DNA from: Streptomyces guryensis
GTDB taxonomy: Bacteria > Actinomycetota > Actinomycetes > Streptomycetales > Streptomycetaceae
Assembly: GCF_021261325.1 (NCBI RefSeq)
Contig: NZ_JAJSBI010000025.1
Coordinates: forward strand, 62,001 to 126,000
DNA length: 64,000 bases
Reading direction: 5' to 3'
A program made the translations under genes and the position numbers. Positions 13,088-21,646 of the stretch are shown here, in pieces (position 1 is the first letter of the stretch; each line of letters starts with the position of its first letter). The notes under the pieces are model-generated. The model ran no database searches and was not told the origin of the DNA. It saw nothing but the letters and a program-made list of their open reading frames with translations.

Positions 13088-14775
13088 TCGGCCTCATTTC
13101 CGCCACCGCGGCGGGGGCGGCGGCGCGCGACCGGCTGGCCGCGGCGTGGCCGGACCGCACGCGCGTGTACGAGGGCCCCGTCGGGGACGCCGTACGCGCC
13201 GCGTTCGCCGAGTGCGAGCAGCTCGTGTGCTTCCTGGCGACGGGGGCGGTGGTTCGGCTCGTGGCGCCCCTGCTGGGGGACAAGAAGAGCGACCCCGGTG
13301 TGGTGTGCGTCGACGAGGGCGGGCGGTTCGCCGTGTCGCTGGTGGGCGGGCACGGGGGCGGTGCGAATGAACTCGCCGAGCAGGTGGGCGAGTTGTTGGG
13401 TGCCGCGCCCGTGGTGACCACGGCGACGGACGCGGTCGGCATCCCCGGCCTGGACACGCTCGGCCTCCCGGTGGAGGGCGACGTGGCCGGTGTGACGCGG
13501 GCGCTGCTGGACGGCGAGCCGGTCGCGCTGGACGCCGAAGTGGCGTGGCCGTTGCCACCAGTGCCGTTCGCCCCGCGGGGCCGGCACACCGTCCGGCTCA
13601 CGGACCGTGCGGTCGAACCCGTCGACGGGGAGGTGCTGCTCCGCCCGCCGTCCCTCGTCGTCGGTGTCGGTGCGTCCAAGGGTGCCCCGGTCGAGGAGGT
13701 GCTCGGGCTGGTCGAGGGGGCGTTGCGGGACGCCGGACTGTCTGCTCGTAGCATCGCCGAGCTCGCCACCGTGGACGCCAAGCGGGACGAGCCCGGCATC
13801 GTCGAGGCGGCCGCCCGGCTCGGGGTGCCCGTGGTGACGTACTCCGCCGCGGAGCTGGCGAAGGTCGAGGTCCCGAACCCCTCCGACGCGCCGCTCACCG
13901 CCGTGGGCACTCCGTCCGTCGCCGAGGCATCAGCGCTCGCCCGGGGCGGGGAACTCCTGGTCCCCAAGCGGAAGTCGGCACGCGCCGACGGGCACGCCTC
14001 GATGGCGACCTGTGCCGTCGTACGGCGGGCGGCGCGCGGGCGGCTCGCGGTGGTCGGGCTCGGTCCCGGTGCCCGCGATCTGCTCACCCCGCGGGCCACC
14101 GCCGAACTGCGGCGCGCGTCGGTGCTCGTCGGGCTCGACCAGTACGTCGACCAGATCCGCGATCTGCTGCGACCCGGTACCCGGATCCTGGAGTCGGGGC
14201 TCGGCGCCGAGGAGGAGCGGGCGCGCACCGCGGTGGCCGAGGCCCGGAAGGGGCAGGCCGTCGCGCTGATCGGCAGCGGAGACGCCGGCGTGTACGCCAT
14301 GGCCTCCCCCGCGCTCGCCGAGGCCTCCGACGACATCGACGTGACCGGCGTGCCGGGCGTCACCGCCGCGCTCGCGGCCGGGGCGATCCTGGGCGCGCCG
14401 CTCGGCCACGACCACGTGTCCATCAGCCTCTCCGACCTGCACACACCGTGGGAGGTCATCGAGCGGCGGGTGCGCGCGGCGGCCGAGGCGGACATCGTGG
14501 TGACCTTCTACAACCCCCGGTCCCGGGGCCGGGACTGGCAGCTGCCGAAGGCGCTCGCGATCCTCGCGGAACACCGGGAGCCGGCGACGCCGGTCGGTGT
14601 CGTACGGAACGCGTCACGGCCGGACGAATCCAGCCGGCTGACGGACCTCGCCTCGCTCGACCCGGCGACGGTCGACATGATGACGGTCGTGACGGTGGGC
14701 AACACGGCGACCCGTGAGATCGCGGGGCGCATGGTGACGCCGCGCGGCTACCGCTGGCAGGAGGCCGCATCATGA
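13084..14775 (+). CDS. cobJ: CbiG-CobJ fusion: cobalamin ring-opening protein and precorrin-3B C17-methyltransferase
   Basis: 563 residues. Residues 1 to about 315 correspond to CbiG: an N-terminal domain with FLATGAVVRL and DEGGRFAVSLVGGHGGGANE, and a C-terminal CobE-like domain beginning SLVVGVGASKGAP and ending MATCAVVRRAARG. From residue 320 (RLAVVGLGPGARDLLTPRA) a complete CobJ/CbiH methylase follows with IGSGDAGVYAMA and VTFYNPRSRGRDWQ. CobJ methylates C17 with ring contraction; CbiG opens the delta-lactone and releases acetaldehyde in the cobalt-early pathway. The fusion places two consecutive steps in one chain. Start is GTG 13084; the stop overlaps cobH. Confidence 0.94.
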   Translation: MIGLISATAAGAAARDRLAAAWPDRTRVYEGPVGDAVRAAFAECEQLVCFLATGAVVRLVAPLLGDKKSDPGVVCVDEGGRFAVSLVGGHGGGANELAEQVGELLGAAPVVTTATDAVGIPGLDTLGLPVEGDVAGVTRALLDGEPVALDAEVAWPLPPVPFAPRGRHTVRLTDRAVEPVDGEVLLRPPSLVVGVGASKGAPVEEVLGLVEGALRDAGLSARSIAELATVDAKRDEPGIVEAAARLGVPVVTYSAAELAKVEVPNPSDAPLTAVGTPSVAEASALARGGELLVPKRKSARADGHASMATCAVVRRAARGRLAVVGLGPGARDLLTPRATAELRRASVLVGLDQYVDQIRDLLRPGTRILESGLGAEEERARTAVAEARKGQAVALIGSGDAGVYAMASPALAEASDDIDVTGVPGVTAALAAGAILGAPLGHDHVSISLSDLHTPWEVIERRVRAAAEADIVVTFYNPRSRGRDWQLPKALAILAEHREPATPVGVVRNASRPDESSRLTDLASLDPATVDMMTVVTVGNTATREIAGRMVTPRGYRWQEAAS

Positions 14776-15386
14776 GCGACTCCGTCGTGGGGCCCGTGAA
14801 CCGTGTGGTCCATCCGATCGAGGAGGAGTCCTACCGGCGGCTGCGTTCGCGTCTGGACACCTCGCATCTCCCGCCGCTGACCCGGGCGGTGGTGGAGCGG
14901 GTCGTCCACTCCGCCGCCGACCTCGACTACGCGACCGATCTCGTCATGGACGAGGGCGCCCTCGAAAAGGCGTATGCCGCCCTGCACGGCGGGGCGCCCG
15001 TCGTCGTGGACGTGGAGATGGTCGCGGCCGGGATCACCCGGCGCGAGACGGTGTGCCGGCTCAGGGACGCCGTGGCCGGTCCCGGACTGACCCGTTCGGC
15101 GCACGCGATACGGCTCGCCCACGAGCAGGTCGGCCCGGGTGCCCTCTGGGTGATCGGCAACGCGCCGACCGCCCTGGAGGAGCTGCTGACCCTGGACGCC
15201 TCCCCCGCGCTCGTCATCGGCCTGCCCGTCGGCTTCGTCGGCGCGGTCGAGTCCAAGGCCGCGTTGCGCGAGAGCGGGCTGCCCGCGGTGAGCAACGTGT
15301 CCGAGAAGGGCGGCTCGGCGGTCGCGTCGGCCGCGCTCAACGCCCTGCTGTACCACCCCACTCAGTACTCCGAGGAGAAATCGTGA
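14772..15386 (+). CDS. cobH: Precorrin-8X methylmutase
   Basis: 204 residues, CobH/CbiC family. It moves the C11 methyl group to C12, giving hydrogenobyrinic (or cobyrinic) acid. The conserved VVHSAADLDYA holds the catalytic histidine (His46). Also seen are VDVEMVAAGI and IGLPVGFVGAVESK, both family hallmarks. ATG 14772 overlaps the previous stop (ATGA), and the TGA overlaps the GTG of cbiX. Confidence 0.96.
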   Translation: MSDSVVGPVNRVVHPIEEESYRRLRSRLDTSHLPPLTRAVVERVVHSAADLDYATDLVMDEGALEKAYAALHGGAPVVVDVEMVAAGITRRETVCRLRDAVAGPGLTRSAHAIRLAHEQVGPGALWVIGNAPTALEELLTLDASPALVIGLPVGFVGAVESKAALRESGLPAVSNVSEKGGSAVASAALNALLYHPTQYSEEKS

Positions 15387-16309
15387 CCACCCCGCCGCCC
15401 GCCCTGCTCATCGCCGGTCATGGCACCCGGGACGAGGCCGGAGCCGAGGCGTTCCGCGACTTCGTACGGCAGTTGGGGGACCGCCACCCCGACCTGCCCG
15501 TCGCGGGCGGCTTCATCGAGCTGTCGCCGCCGCCGCTCGGCGAGGCGGTCGCCGAACTCGTGGAGCAGGGCGTACGGCGGTTCGCCGCCGTACCGCTGAT
15601 GCTGGTGTCCGCCGGGCACGCCAAGGGCGACATCCCGGCGGCGCTGTCCCGCGAGAAGGAGCGCCACCCGGGGATCTCCTACACGTACGGGCGTCCGCTG
15701 GGCCCGCACCCCTCACTGTTGTCGGTCCTGGAGCGGCGGCTGGACGAGGCGCTCGGCGAGACCGTGCGGACGCCTCAGGACCGGGCCGACGTGACCGTGC
15801 TGCTGGTGGGGCGCGGGTCGACGGACCCCGACGCCAACGCCGAGGTGTACAAGGCGGCGCGGCTGCTGTGGGAGGGCCGCGGGTACGCGGCCGTCGAGAC
15901 GGCGTTCGTGTCGCTGGCGGCGCCGGACGTGCCCAGCGGCCTGGACCGGTGCGTGAAGCTGGGCGCGCGCCGGATCGTCGTCCTCCCCTATTTCCTGTTC
16001 ACCGGCATCCTGCCGGACCGGGTACGGCAGCAGACCGAGGGCTGGGCGGCCGCGCACCCGGAGGTCGAGGTGCGCTCCGCGGACGTCATCGGCCCGGAGC
16101 CGGAGCTCCTCGACCTGGTGATGGAGCGGTACGAGGAGGCCGTCAAGGGCGATCTGCGCATGAACTGCGACTCGTGCGTGTACCGGATCGCGCTGCCGGG
16201 CTTCGAGGACAAGGTGGGGCTGCCGCAGCAGCCGCACTTCCACCCGGACGACGACGGCCACCATCACCACCACGGTCACCACCACGGCGGACACGCCCAT
16301 GCGCACTGA
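15383..16309 (+). CDS. cbiX: Sirohydrochlorin cobaltochelatase CbiX, long form with MxCxxC motif and His-rich tail
   Basis: 308 residues with two CbiX/SirB-type class II chelatase halves: LLIAGHGTRDEAG near the start and VLLVGRGSTDPDAN in the middle. The C-terminal part carries MNCDSC (from residue 260; Cys262 and Cys265), the MxCxxC pattern known to bind an Fe-S centre in Bacillus megaterium CbiX, and ends in a histidine tract of 13 His in about 20 residues, probably for metal storage or delivery. Start is GTG 15383, preceded by GAGGAGAAA. CbiX inserts Co(II) into sirohydrochlorin, the early-cobalt route, although the same cluster has CobN. Ni or Fe insertion is an alternative for this family. 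Confidence 0.9.
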   Translation: MTTPPPALLIAGHGTRDEAGAEAFRDFVRQLGDRHPDLPVAGGFIELSPPPLGEAVAELVEQGVRRFAAVPLMLVSAGHAKGDIPAALSREKERHPGISYTYGRPLGPHPSLLSVLERRLDEALGETVRTPQDRADVTVLLVGRGSTDPDANAEVYKAARLLWEGRGYAAVETAFVSLAAPDVPSGLDRCVKLGARRIVVLPYFLFTGILPDRVRQQTEGWAAAHPEVEVRSADVIGPEPELLDLVMERYEEAVKGDLRMNCDSCVYRIALPGFEDKVGLPQQPHFHPDDDGHHHHHGHHHGGHAHAH

Positions 16310-17366
16310 GCACGATCTCCGTCACCACGGTGACGCCGAGGTGCGCGGCGACGGCTCCGCCCTGGTCGACCTGGCGGTGAACGTCCGTGCGGACACACCG
16401 CCCACCTGGCTGCGCGAGCGCATCGCGGGTTCGCTCGGCTCCCTCGCGGCCTATCCGGACGGACGGGCCGCGCGGGCGGCGGTGGCGGCGCGGCACGGCC
16501 TGCCGGTGGAGCGGGTGCTGCTGACGGCGGGCGCGGCCGAGGCCTTCGTGCTGCTCGCCCGCGCCCTGAAGGTACGTCGACCGGTCGTCGTCCACCCGCA
16601 GTTCACGGAGCCGGAGGCGGCGCTGCGGGACGCGGGCCACACGGTGGACCGGGTGCTGCTGCGCGAGGAGGACGGCTTCCGGCTGGACCCGGCGGCGGTA
16701 CCGGAGGACGCGGACCTGGTGGTGATCGGCAACCCGACGAACCCGACCTCCGTCCTGCACCCCGCCGCGACCATCACCCAACTCGCCCGTCCTGGGCGGA
16801 CGTTGGTCGTCGACGAGGCGTTCATGGACGCCGTGCCGGGTGAGCGGGAGGCACTGGCCGGGCGGACGGACGTGCCGGGGCTCGTGGTCCTGCGCAGCCT
16901 CACCAAGACCTGGGGGCTGGCCGGCCTCCGGATCGGCTACGTCCTCGCCGCCCCCGGGACGATCGCCGAACTGGAGCGCGCCCAGCCCCTGTGGCCGGTG
17001 TCCACGCCCGCGCTGACCGCCGCCGAGGTCTGCATGGGTCCGCAGGCCCTGGCGGAGGCGGCGCACGCGGCGCACCGCATCGCCGCCGACCGCGCCCATC
17101 TGATCGCCGGGCTCAGCGAGTTCGCCTCGGACGGACTCCGGATGGCGGAGCCCGCCGAGGGCCCCTTCGTCCTCGTACGGCTGCCCCGGGCGACCGCGGT
17201 GCGCGGACATCTGCGGGACCTTGGATTCGCGGTGCGGCGCGGAGACACGTTCCCGGGACTGGACGAGGAGTGGCTGCGCCTGGCGGTCCGCGACCGCCCG
17301 ACGGTCAACAGCTTCCTACAGGCACTGGACCGCGCCCTGACACTGGCGTCGTCGCCGGGTCGCTGA
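16299..17366 (+). CDS. cobC: PLP-dependent threonine-phosphate decarboxylase / histidinol-phosphate aminotransferase-like
   Basis: 355 residues, class I/II fold. The PLP lysine is in SLTKTWGLAGLRIGY (Lys203), and VIGNPTNPTS and VVDEAFMDA are typical of the CobC/CobD (Salmonella) threonine-O-3-phosphate decarboxylase group, which makes the (R)-1-aminopropan-2-ol phosphate arm of cobalamin. The ATG lies inside the histidine tail codons of cbiX, overlapping by 11 bp, so it is the last gene of the second cob operon. Histidinol-phosphate aminotransferases share the fold; the operon favours the cobalamin role. Confidence 0.88.
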   Translation: MRTEHDLRHHGDAEVRGDGSALVDLAVNVRADTPPTWLRERIAGSLGSLAAYPDGRAARAAVAARHGLPVERVLLTAGAAEAFVLLARALKVRRPVVVHPQFTEPEAALRDAGHTVDRVLLREEDGFRLDPAAVPEDADLVVIGNPTNPTSVLHPAATITQLARPGRTLVVDEAFMDAVPGEREALAGRTDVPGLVVLRSLTKTWGLAGLRIGYVLAAPGTIAELERAQPLWPVSTPALTAAEVCMGPQALAEAAHAAHRIAADRAHLIAGLSEFASDGLRMAEPAEGPFVLVRLPRATAVRGHLRDLGFAVRRGDTFPGLDEEWLRLAVRDRPTVNSFLQALDRALTLASSPGR

Positions 17367-17378
17367 TAGCCGCGGGCC

Positions 17379-17500
17379 GGGGAGCGCCCTCAAGGGGCGC
17401 GGGGCTGTATCGATATGCGGCTCCGCCGCGTGGGCGCGACCAGCCCCCACTGCGCCGCAGCCGAAACACGACCCTCCCCGCACCCCCGGCGGAGCGCTCA
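17379..17500. repeat. Intergenic Streptomyces-type repeat between convergent genes, with hairpin
   Basis: A hairpin GCGCCC-TCAA-GGGGCGC (about 17384-17400) leads into a 53-bp segment (17393-17445) that recurs with only two differences at 43422-43474. The right end (GCGGAGCGCT) abuts the stop codon of the minus-strand gene at 17498 and recurs at the 3' ends of the genes at 33122 and 33847. It may act as a two-way terminator for the cob operon and the facing gene. Confidence 0.75.
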
Positions 17501-18427
17501 GCTCCGGCCCCGCCGCGCCAGCGCCACCGCTCCGCCGCCCGCCACGACCAGGGCGATCGCCCCGCCCGCGAGGTACGGCGTCATGGAGCTGCCGCCGGTC
17601 TCGGCGAGCCCGGACTCCCCGCCCTGCGCCTTGGTGCCGCCCGTGCCGCCGGTACCGCCGGAGCCGCCCGCGGGGTCGGTGCCGCCCGCACCCGACGGCT
17701 GCGCCCCCGACGGCGCCTCGCAGGTCGCCTTCGCCAGGGTGAGGGTGCCCTCGACCTCTGCCACGTTCAGCTTCAACGGGTTGACGGATACCTTGAGTTC
17801 GAGGGCGCTGGCGGCCGCGGTACGCGAGGTGGTCTCCGTCTTCGACAGGTCGAGGCGCACCTCGCCGATGCCGGCCGCCTTGACCTCCGTGGTGCCGCCG
17901 GTCGTCAGGGTGACCTTCTTGCCCAGGACGGTCACCGAGCCGCCCAGGTTCGCGGAGGCGACGGGCTTCTTCCCGGTCTCGCAGACCGCCTTCGAGGTGA
18001 CCTGGTCGAGCTCGATGAGGGACAGCAGCGGCAGGCCGGGGACGTGGACGCTCGCGTGGGCGAGGTTCGTGTACCCCTCGGCCCGGGCGGAGTTGACGCT
18101 CGCCGCGGACTTCGCCGTCTCGGCATCCAGCACGTTGAAGGCCCTGCCGCCGTTCACGCCGTCCAGCCTGGCGGTCAGCGCCGTCTTCTCGGCGCTCCGG
18201 GGAGCCTCGACCTGGTTGAGCGAGACCGCGAGGGGGACGTTCACGGTCTTGTTGAGCAGGGACACGTCGAGCCCGGTGCGCAGGATGACGGCGCTCGCCC
18301 GGCCCTGGTCTCCGGTCGCGTGCGCGGCGCCCGCGCCGGCCAGCGCCACGGGACCGGCGGCGAGGGCCGTGGCCGTCGCGACGGTGGCGAGACGGCGTGC
18401 GGGCATGCGGAAGTTCTTGCCGTTCAA
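17498..18427 (-). CDS. Secreted LAETG-anchored cell-surface protein (SCO1860-like)
   Basis: 309 residues. An N-terminal signal peptide (Arg-rich start, hydrophobic core, cleavage near AHA-TG, about residue 37) is followed by a body with no recognised enzymatic motif, a Gly/Thr/Pro-rich linker (about 240-270), and a C-terminal sortase signal LAETG (274-278), a hydrophobic helix and RRGRS. LAxTG is the motif of class E sortases of high-GC Gram-positives, so the protein should be fixed to the cell wall. It resembles the family I recall as SCO1860 family LAETG-anchored proteins; no function is known to me. Start is TTG 18427 with GAGGGG upstream; ATG 18406 is an alternative. Confidence 0.85.
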   Translation of the reverse strand: MNGKNFRMPARRLATVATATALAAGPVALAGAGAAHATGDQGRASAVILRTGLDVSLLNKTVNVPLAVSLNQVEAPRSAEKTALTARLDGVNGGRAFNVLDAETAKSAASVNSARAEGYTNLAHASVHVPGLPLLSLIELDQVTSKAVCETGKKPVASANLGGSVTVLGKKVTLTTGGTTEVKAAGIGEVRLDLSKTETTSRTAAASALELKVSVNPLKLNVAEVEGTLTLAKATCEAPSGAQPSGAGGTDPAGGSGGTGGTGGTKAQGGESGLAETGGSSMTPYLAGGAIALVVAGGGAVALARRGRS

Positions 18428-18614
18428 GGTGGGGACCCCTCAGAGGATTCTTGCTCGGGACGCGTCAAGAATCGCGCACCCGGGGTGCGCTGAGGGCATT
18501 CCGGCGCCACTTCACCCCATCGTGTGTTCGCCGTGAACGTTTTCGAATCACCAGGCACAGGCGTTCCACTCTTTCACCGCCGTATCGCCGTGTGCCCGCG
18601 CCGGCCGTCGTCGG

Positions 18615-19706
18615 CTAGCCGACGACGTGTCCGTTCACCACTACCCGCCGGGGGGCCTCCAGTACACGTACGTCGGCCCGTGGATCGCTCTCGTACACCA
18701 CGAGGTCGGCCGGGGCCCCCTCCTCGAGACCGGGGCGGCCGAGCCACTTCCGCGCGCCCCACGTGGTCGCGGACAGCGCCTCGACGGGCGGGATGCCGGC
18801 GGTGACCAGCTCCGCCACCTCGCCCGCCACCAGTCCGTGCGCGAGGTGGCCGCCGGCGTCGGTGCCGACGTAGACCGGGATGCCGGCGTCGTAGGCGCCC
18901 CGCACGGTGTCGTAGCGGCGTTCGTGGAGCCGGCGCATATGGGCCGACCACTGCGGGAACCTGGCCTCGCCGCCGGCGGCGAGCTGCGGGAAGGTCGCGA
19001 TGTTGACGAGGGTCGGGACGATCGCGACGCCACGCGAGGCGAAGAGGGGGATCAGCTCGTCGGTGAGGCCCGTTGCGTGCTCGATGCAGTCGATGCCGGC
19101 CTCGACCAGGTCCCGGAGGGAGTTCTCGGCGAAGCAGTGCGCGGTGACGCGGGCGCCCAGGCGGTGGGCCTCGGCGATGGCCGTCGCCACGGCCTCCCGC
19201 GGCCAGCTGGGGGCCAGGTCGCCGAGGTCGCGGTCGATCCAGTCGCCGACCAGCTTCACCCATCCGTCGCCGCGGCGGGCCTCCTGGGCGACGTACGCGG
19301 TCAGCTCGTCCGGCTCGATCTCCCAGGCGTAGCCACGCATGTAGCGGCGGGTGCGGGCGATGTGGCGGCCGGCCCTGATGATCTTCGGGAGGTCCTCGCG
19401 GTCGTCGACCCAGCGGGTGTCCGAGGGGGACCCGGCGTCGCGGATGAGCAGGGTGCCGGCGTCGCGGTCGGTGAGCGCCTGCTTCTCCGCCGTGTCCTGG
19501 TCCACCGGGCCGTGCGGGCCGAGGCCGACGTGGCAGTGCGCGTCGACGAGACCGGGAAGGGTCCAGCCCTCGACGGTACGGATGTCGCGGGCGCCGGCGG
19601 GACGGTCGTACGAGACCCGCCCGCCGACGACCCACAGCTCGTCCCGGACGTCATCGGGTCCGACCAGGACCCTGCCCTTCACATGCAGCACCGTGCGATC
19701 GCTCAT
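18615..19706 (-). CDS. Amidohydrolase-family metal-dependent hydrolase
   Basis: 363 residues with the amidohydrolase (TIM barrel) pattern: DAHCH (Asp55, His57, His59) after strand 1, TAHCFAE and CIEHATGL for the later metal ligands, and VGTDAGGH for the catalytic Asp. The small N- and C-terminal beta-sandwich pieces (RTVEGWTLPGLVD and APADLVVYESDPR) are those of imidazolonepropionase/dipeptidase-like members. The substrate is unknown. It is the last gene of a minus-strand series containing an amino-acid ABC transporter, so a role in hydrolysing an imported amide or cyclic compound is a reasonable inference. ATG 19706 was chosen; reading further upstream would enter the 93-codon gene. Confidence 0.9.
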   Translation of the reverse strand: MSDRTVLHVKGRVLVGPDDVRDELWVVGGRVSYDRPAGARDIRTVEGWTLPGLVDAHCHVGLGPHGPVDQDTAEKQALTDRDAGTLLIRDAGSPSDTRWVDDREDLPKIIRAGRHIARTRRYMRGYAWEIEPDELTAYVAQEARRGDGWVKLVGDWIDRDLGDLAPSWPREAVATAIAEAHRLGARVTAHCFAENSLRDLVEAGIDCIEHATGLTDELIPLFASRGVAIVPTLVNIATFPQLAAGGEARFPQWSAHMRRLHERRYDTVRGAYDAGIPVYVGTDAGGHLAHGLVAGEVAELVTAGIPPVEALSATTWGARKWLGRPGLEEGAPADLVVYESDPRADVRVLEAPRRVVVNGHVVG

Positions 19707-19711
19707 GGGCC

Positions 19712-19993
19712 TCAGCCTAGGACGACGGGCAGTCCCTGCCCGATCCGGTCCAGCAGTCGGCCGCCGTGCACGCTCGGGGCGTCGAAGCCGCGCGGGTCGT
19801 CCTCGCCGTCCGCGCGCACCACCTCGGGGACCAGGACCGAGGCCGGGTCCACGTCCTGGGCGAGATCGGGGTACGGGGGTGCGACGACGGCTCCGGGCAG
19901 GGTGCCGCCGACCGGGTCGGGGCTGAACTCGCCGGACAGGACGGTCAGGGCGACGGTCTCTTCCCAACCGTGTTCCACGTGCGCCGTGTTCAT
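19712..19993 (-). CDS. Small conserved-looking hypothetical protein
   Basis: 93 residues from ATG 19993 (an in-frame upstream ATG at 20032 would overlap the transporter ATPase). I recognise no domain. It is acidic, with no membrane segment or signal peptide; the sequence has a central PPYPDLAQDVD and ends DRIGQGLPVVLG. It sits in the same orientation between the ABC ATPase (25 bp) and the amidohydrolase (5 bp), which supports a real gene of one operon. Confidence 0.6.
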   Translation of the reverse strand: MNTAHVEHGWEETVALTVLSGEFSPDPVGGTLPGAVVAPPYPDLAQDVDPASVLVPEVVRADGEDDPRGFDAPSVHGGRLLDRIGQGLPVVLG

Positions 19994-20018
19994 GGCCGAA
20001 CCCCCGCACACGGCACTG

Positions 20019-20810
20019 TCAGTCGGCGCCACCCACCTGGTCCGAGATCTCCTCCTCCACCTGGGCCATGGCCGGGTCGAGCAGCCGGGACAGGAAGTGG
20101 CGGGTGCGTTCGTGGGTGGGGGCGCCGATGACCTGGCCGGGGGTGCCGTCCTCGACGATGATGCCGCCGTCCATGAAGACGACCCGGTCGGCGACCTCCC
20201 GGGCGAAGGTCATCTCGTGGGTGACGACCATCATGGTCATGCCCTCGTCGGCGAGCATGCGCATCACGGCCAGTACGTCCCCCACCAGCTCGGGGTCGAG
20301 CGCCGACGTCGGCTCGTCGAACAGCATCACCTCGGGGCCCATCGACAGCGAGCGCGCGATCGCCACGCGCTGCTGCTGGCCGCCGGAGAGGGAGGCGGGG
20401 TAGGCGTCCGCCTTCTCCGACAGCCCCACCCGCTCCAGGTTCTCGGCGGCCACCTGCGCCGCCTTCGCCTTGTCCCGTCGGAGCACCCGGCGCTGCGGCA
20501 GCGTGAGGTTCTCGGTCACCGTGAGGTGCGGGAAGAGGTTGAACTGCTGGAAGACCATGCCGATACGGCGGCGTACGGCGTCGATGTCGACATCGGGGTC
20601 GGTGAGCTCGGTGCCGCCCACGAAGACCTGGCCCTTGGTGGGCTCCTCCAGCAGGTTCACACAGCGCAGCAGGGTCGACTTGCCCGAGCCGGACGGCCCG
20701 ATGACGCAGACGACCTCGCCCTGGCCGATCTCCAGGTCGATGCCGCGCAGCACCTCGTTGTCGCCGAAGGACTTGTGCAGACCGCGTACTTCGATTTCCG
20801 GACGGCTCAT
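20019..20810 (-). CDS. Polar amino-acid ABC transporter ATP-binding protein (GlnQ type)
   Basis: 263 residues, the length of GlnQ/HisP-like ATPases. Walker A GPSGSGKST (38-46), Q-loop MVFQQFNLFPH, signature LSGGQQQRVA (141-150), Walker B VMLFDEP (161-167) and the H-loop VTHEM are all intact. The ATG overlaps the permease stop (ATGA), and it is followed by the 93-codon gene. An in-frame upstream extension lies within the permease gene and lacks a rationale. Confidence 0.96.
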   Translation of the reverse strand: MSRPEIEVRGLHKSFGDNEVLRGIDLEIGQGEVVCVIGPSGSGKSTLLRCVNLLEEPTKGQVFVGGTELTDPDVDIDAVRRRIGMVFQQFNLFPHLTVTENLTLPQRRVLRRDKAKAAQVAAENLERVGLSEKADAYPASLSGGQQQRVAIARSLSMGPEVMLFDEPTSALDPELVGDVLAVMRMLADEGMTMMVVTHEMTFAREVADRVVFMDGGIIVEDGTPGQVIGAPTHERTRHFLSRLLDPAMAQVEEEISDQVGGAD

Positions 20811-21643
20811 TTGACGGCCTCCTGGGCCTTCGCCTCCATACGGCGTACGACGAAGCCGAGCGGGATCGTGATCAGCAGGTAGCACAGGCCCGCGACCAGG
20901 ATCGGCGTGGAGTTGGCGGTCGTACTGGCCAGGTCACGGCCGTACTTGGACAGTTCGCGCTCCTCCAGGGTGACGCCGAGGAACAGGACGAGCGAGGAGT
21001 CCTTGAAGAGGAGGACGAGCTCGTTGGTCAGCGGCGGGAGGATGATGCGGAACGCCTGCGGGATGATGATCGAGATCATGGCGCGGGCCGGTGAGAAGCC
21101 CAGCGAGCGGGCCGCCTCCAGCTGGCCCTTGGGCACCGCCTGGATGCCCGCGCGGATCGTCTCGGCCATGTAGGCGGCGGCCACCAGGCCGAGCGCGAGC
21201 GCCACCTTGCCGTAGGTGCCGCCGACGATCTCCGTGCCCGGGAAGGCCAGCGGGACGGCCACCCCGATGAAGATGAAGATCAGCAGGGCGGGCAGACCGC
21301 GGAAGATCTCGATGTAGATGCCGGCCAGCCAGCGGTACGGGCCCACGGACGACAGCCGCATCAGCGCGATCACCATGCCGAGCGCCAGTCCGACGACGAA
21401 GCCGGACAGCGTGTACAGCACGGTGTTCTTCAGCGCCAGCGTGATGACGTCCGGGAACATCTGCCGGGCGATGCTGCCCTGCGCGAACTGGTTCTTCAGC
21501 CGCCCCCAGTCGGCCGAGACCGCGAACGCGATCACGGCGGCGACGAAGACGGCGTACTGGGCGCCGCGTGACAGGCTGCGCCTCTGACTGCGGGTCAGGC
21601 CCTTTTTCCTGGGCCGGAGTTGTACGTCGGTGTCGGAGGTCAT
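20807..21643 (-). CDS. Polar amino-acid ABC transporter permease (GlnP/HisM type)
   Basis: 278 residues with a charged N-terminus and about five to six membrane segments. The HisM/GlnP features are visible: FRGLPALLIFIF and the EAARSLGFSPARAM loop (EAA motif) that docks with the ATPase. It is the only permease of the system, so it presumably works as a homodimer. It lies between the binding protein (3 bp) and the ATPase (overlap) in one operon. Confidence 0.95.
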   Translation of the reverse strand: MTSDTDVQLRPRKKGLTRSQRRSLSRGAQYAVFVAAVIAFAVSADWGRLKNQFAQGSIARQMFPDVITLALKNTVLYTLSGFVVGLALGMVIALMRLSSVGPYRWLAGIYIEIFRGLPALLIFIFIGVAVPLAFPGTEIVGGTYGKVALALGLVAAAYMAETIRAGIQAVPKGQLEAARSLGFSPARAMISIIIPQAFRIILPPLTNELVLLFKDSSLVLFLGVTLEERELSKYGRDLASTTANSTPILVAGLCYLLITIPLGFVVRRMEAKAQEAVK

Positions 21644-21646
21644 GGG

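Noticed and set aside
16259..16309. Histidine tract of cbiX as a cloning tag artefact
   Set aside because: It is irregular (His mixed with Gly and Ala), overlaps the natural cobC start, and His-rich ends are known in long CbiX proteins.
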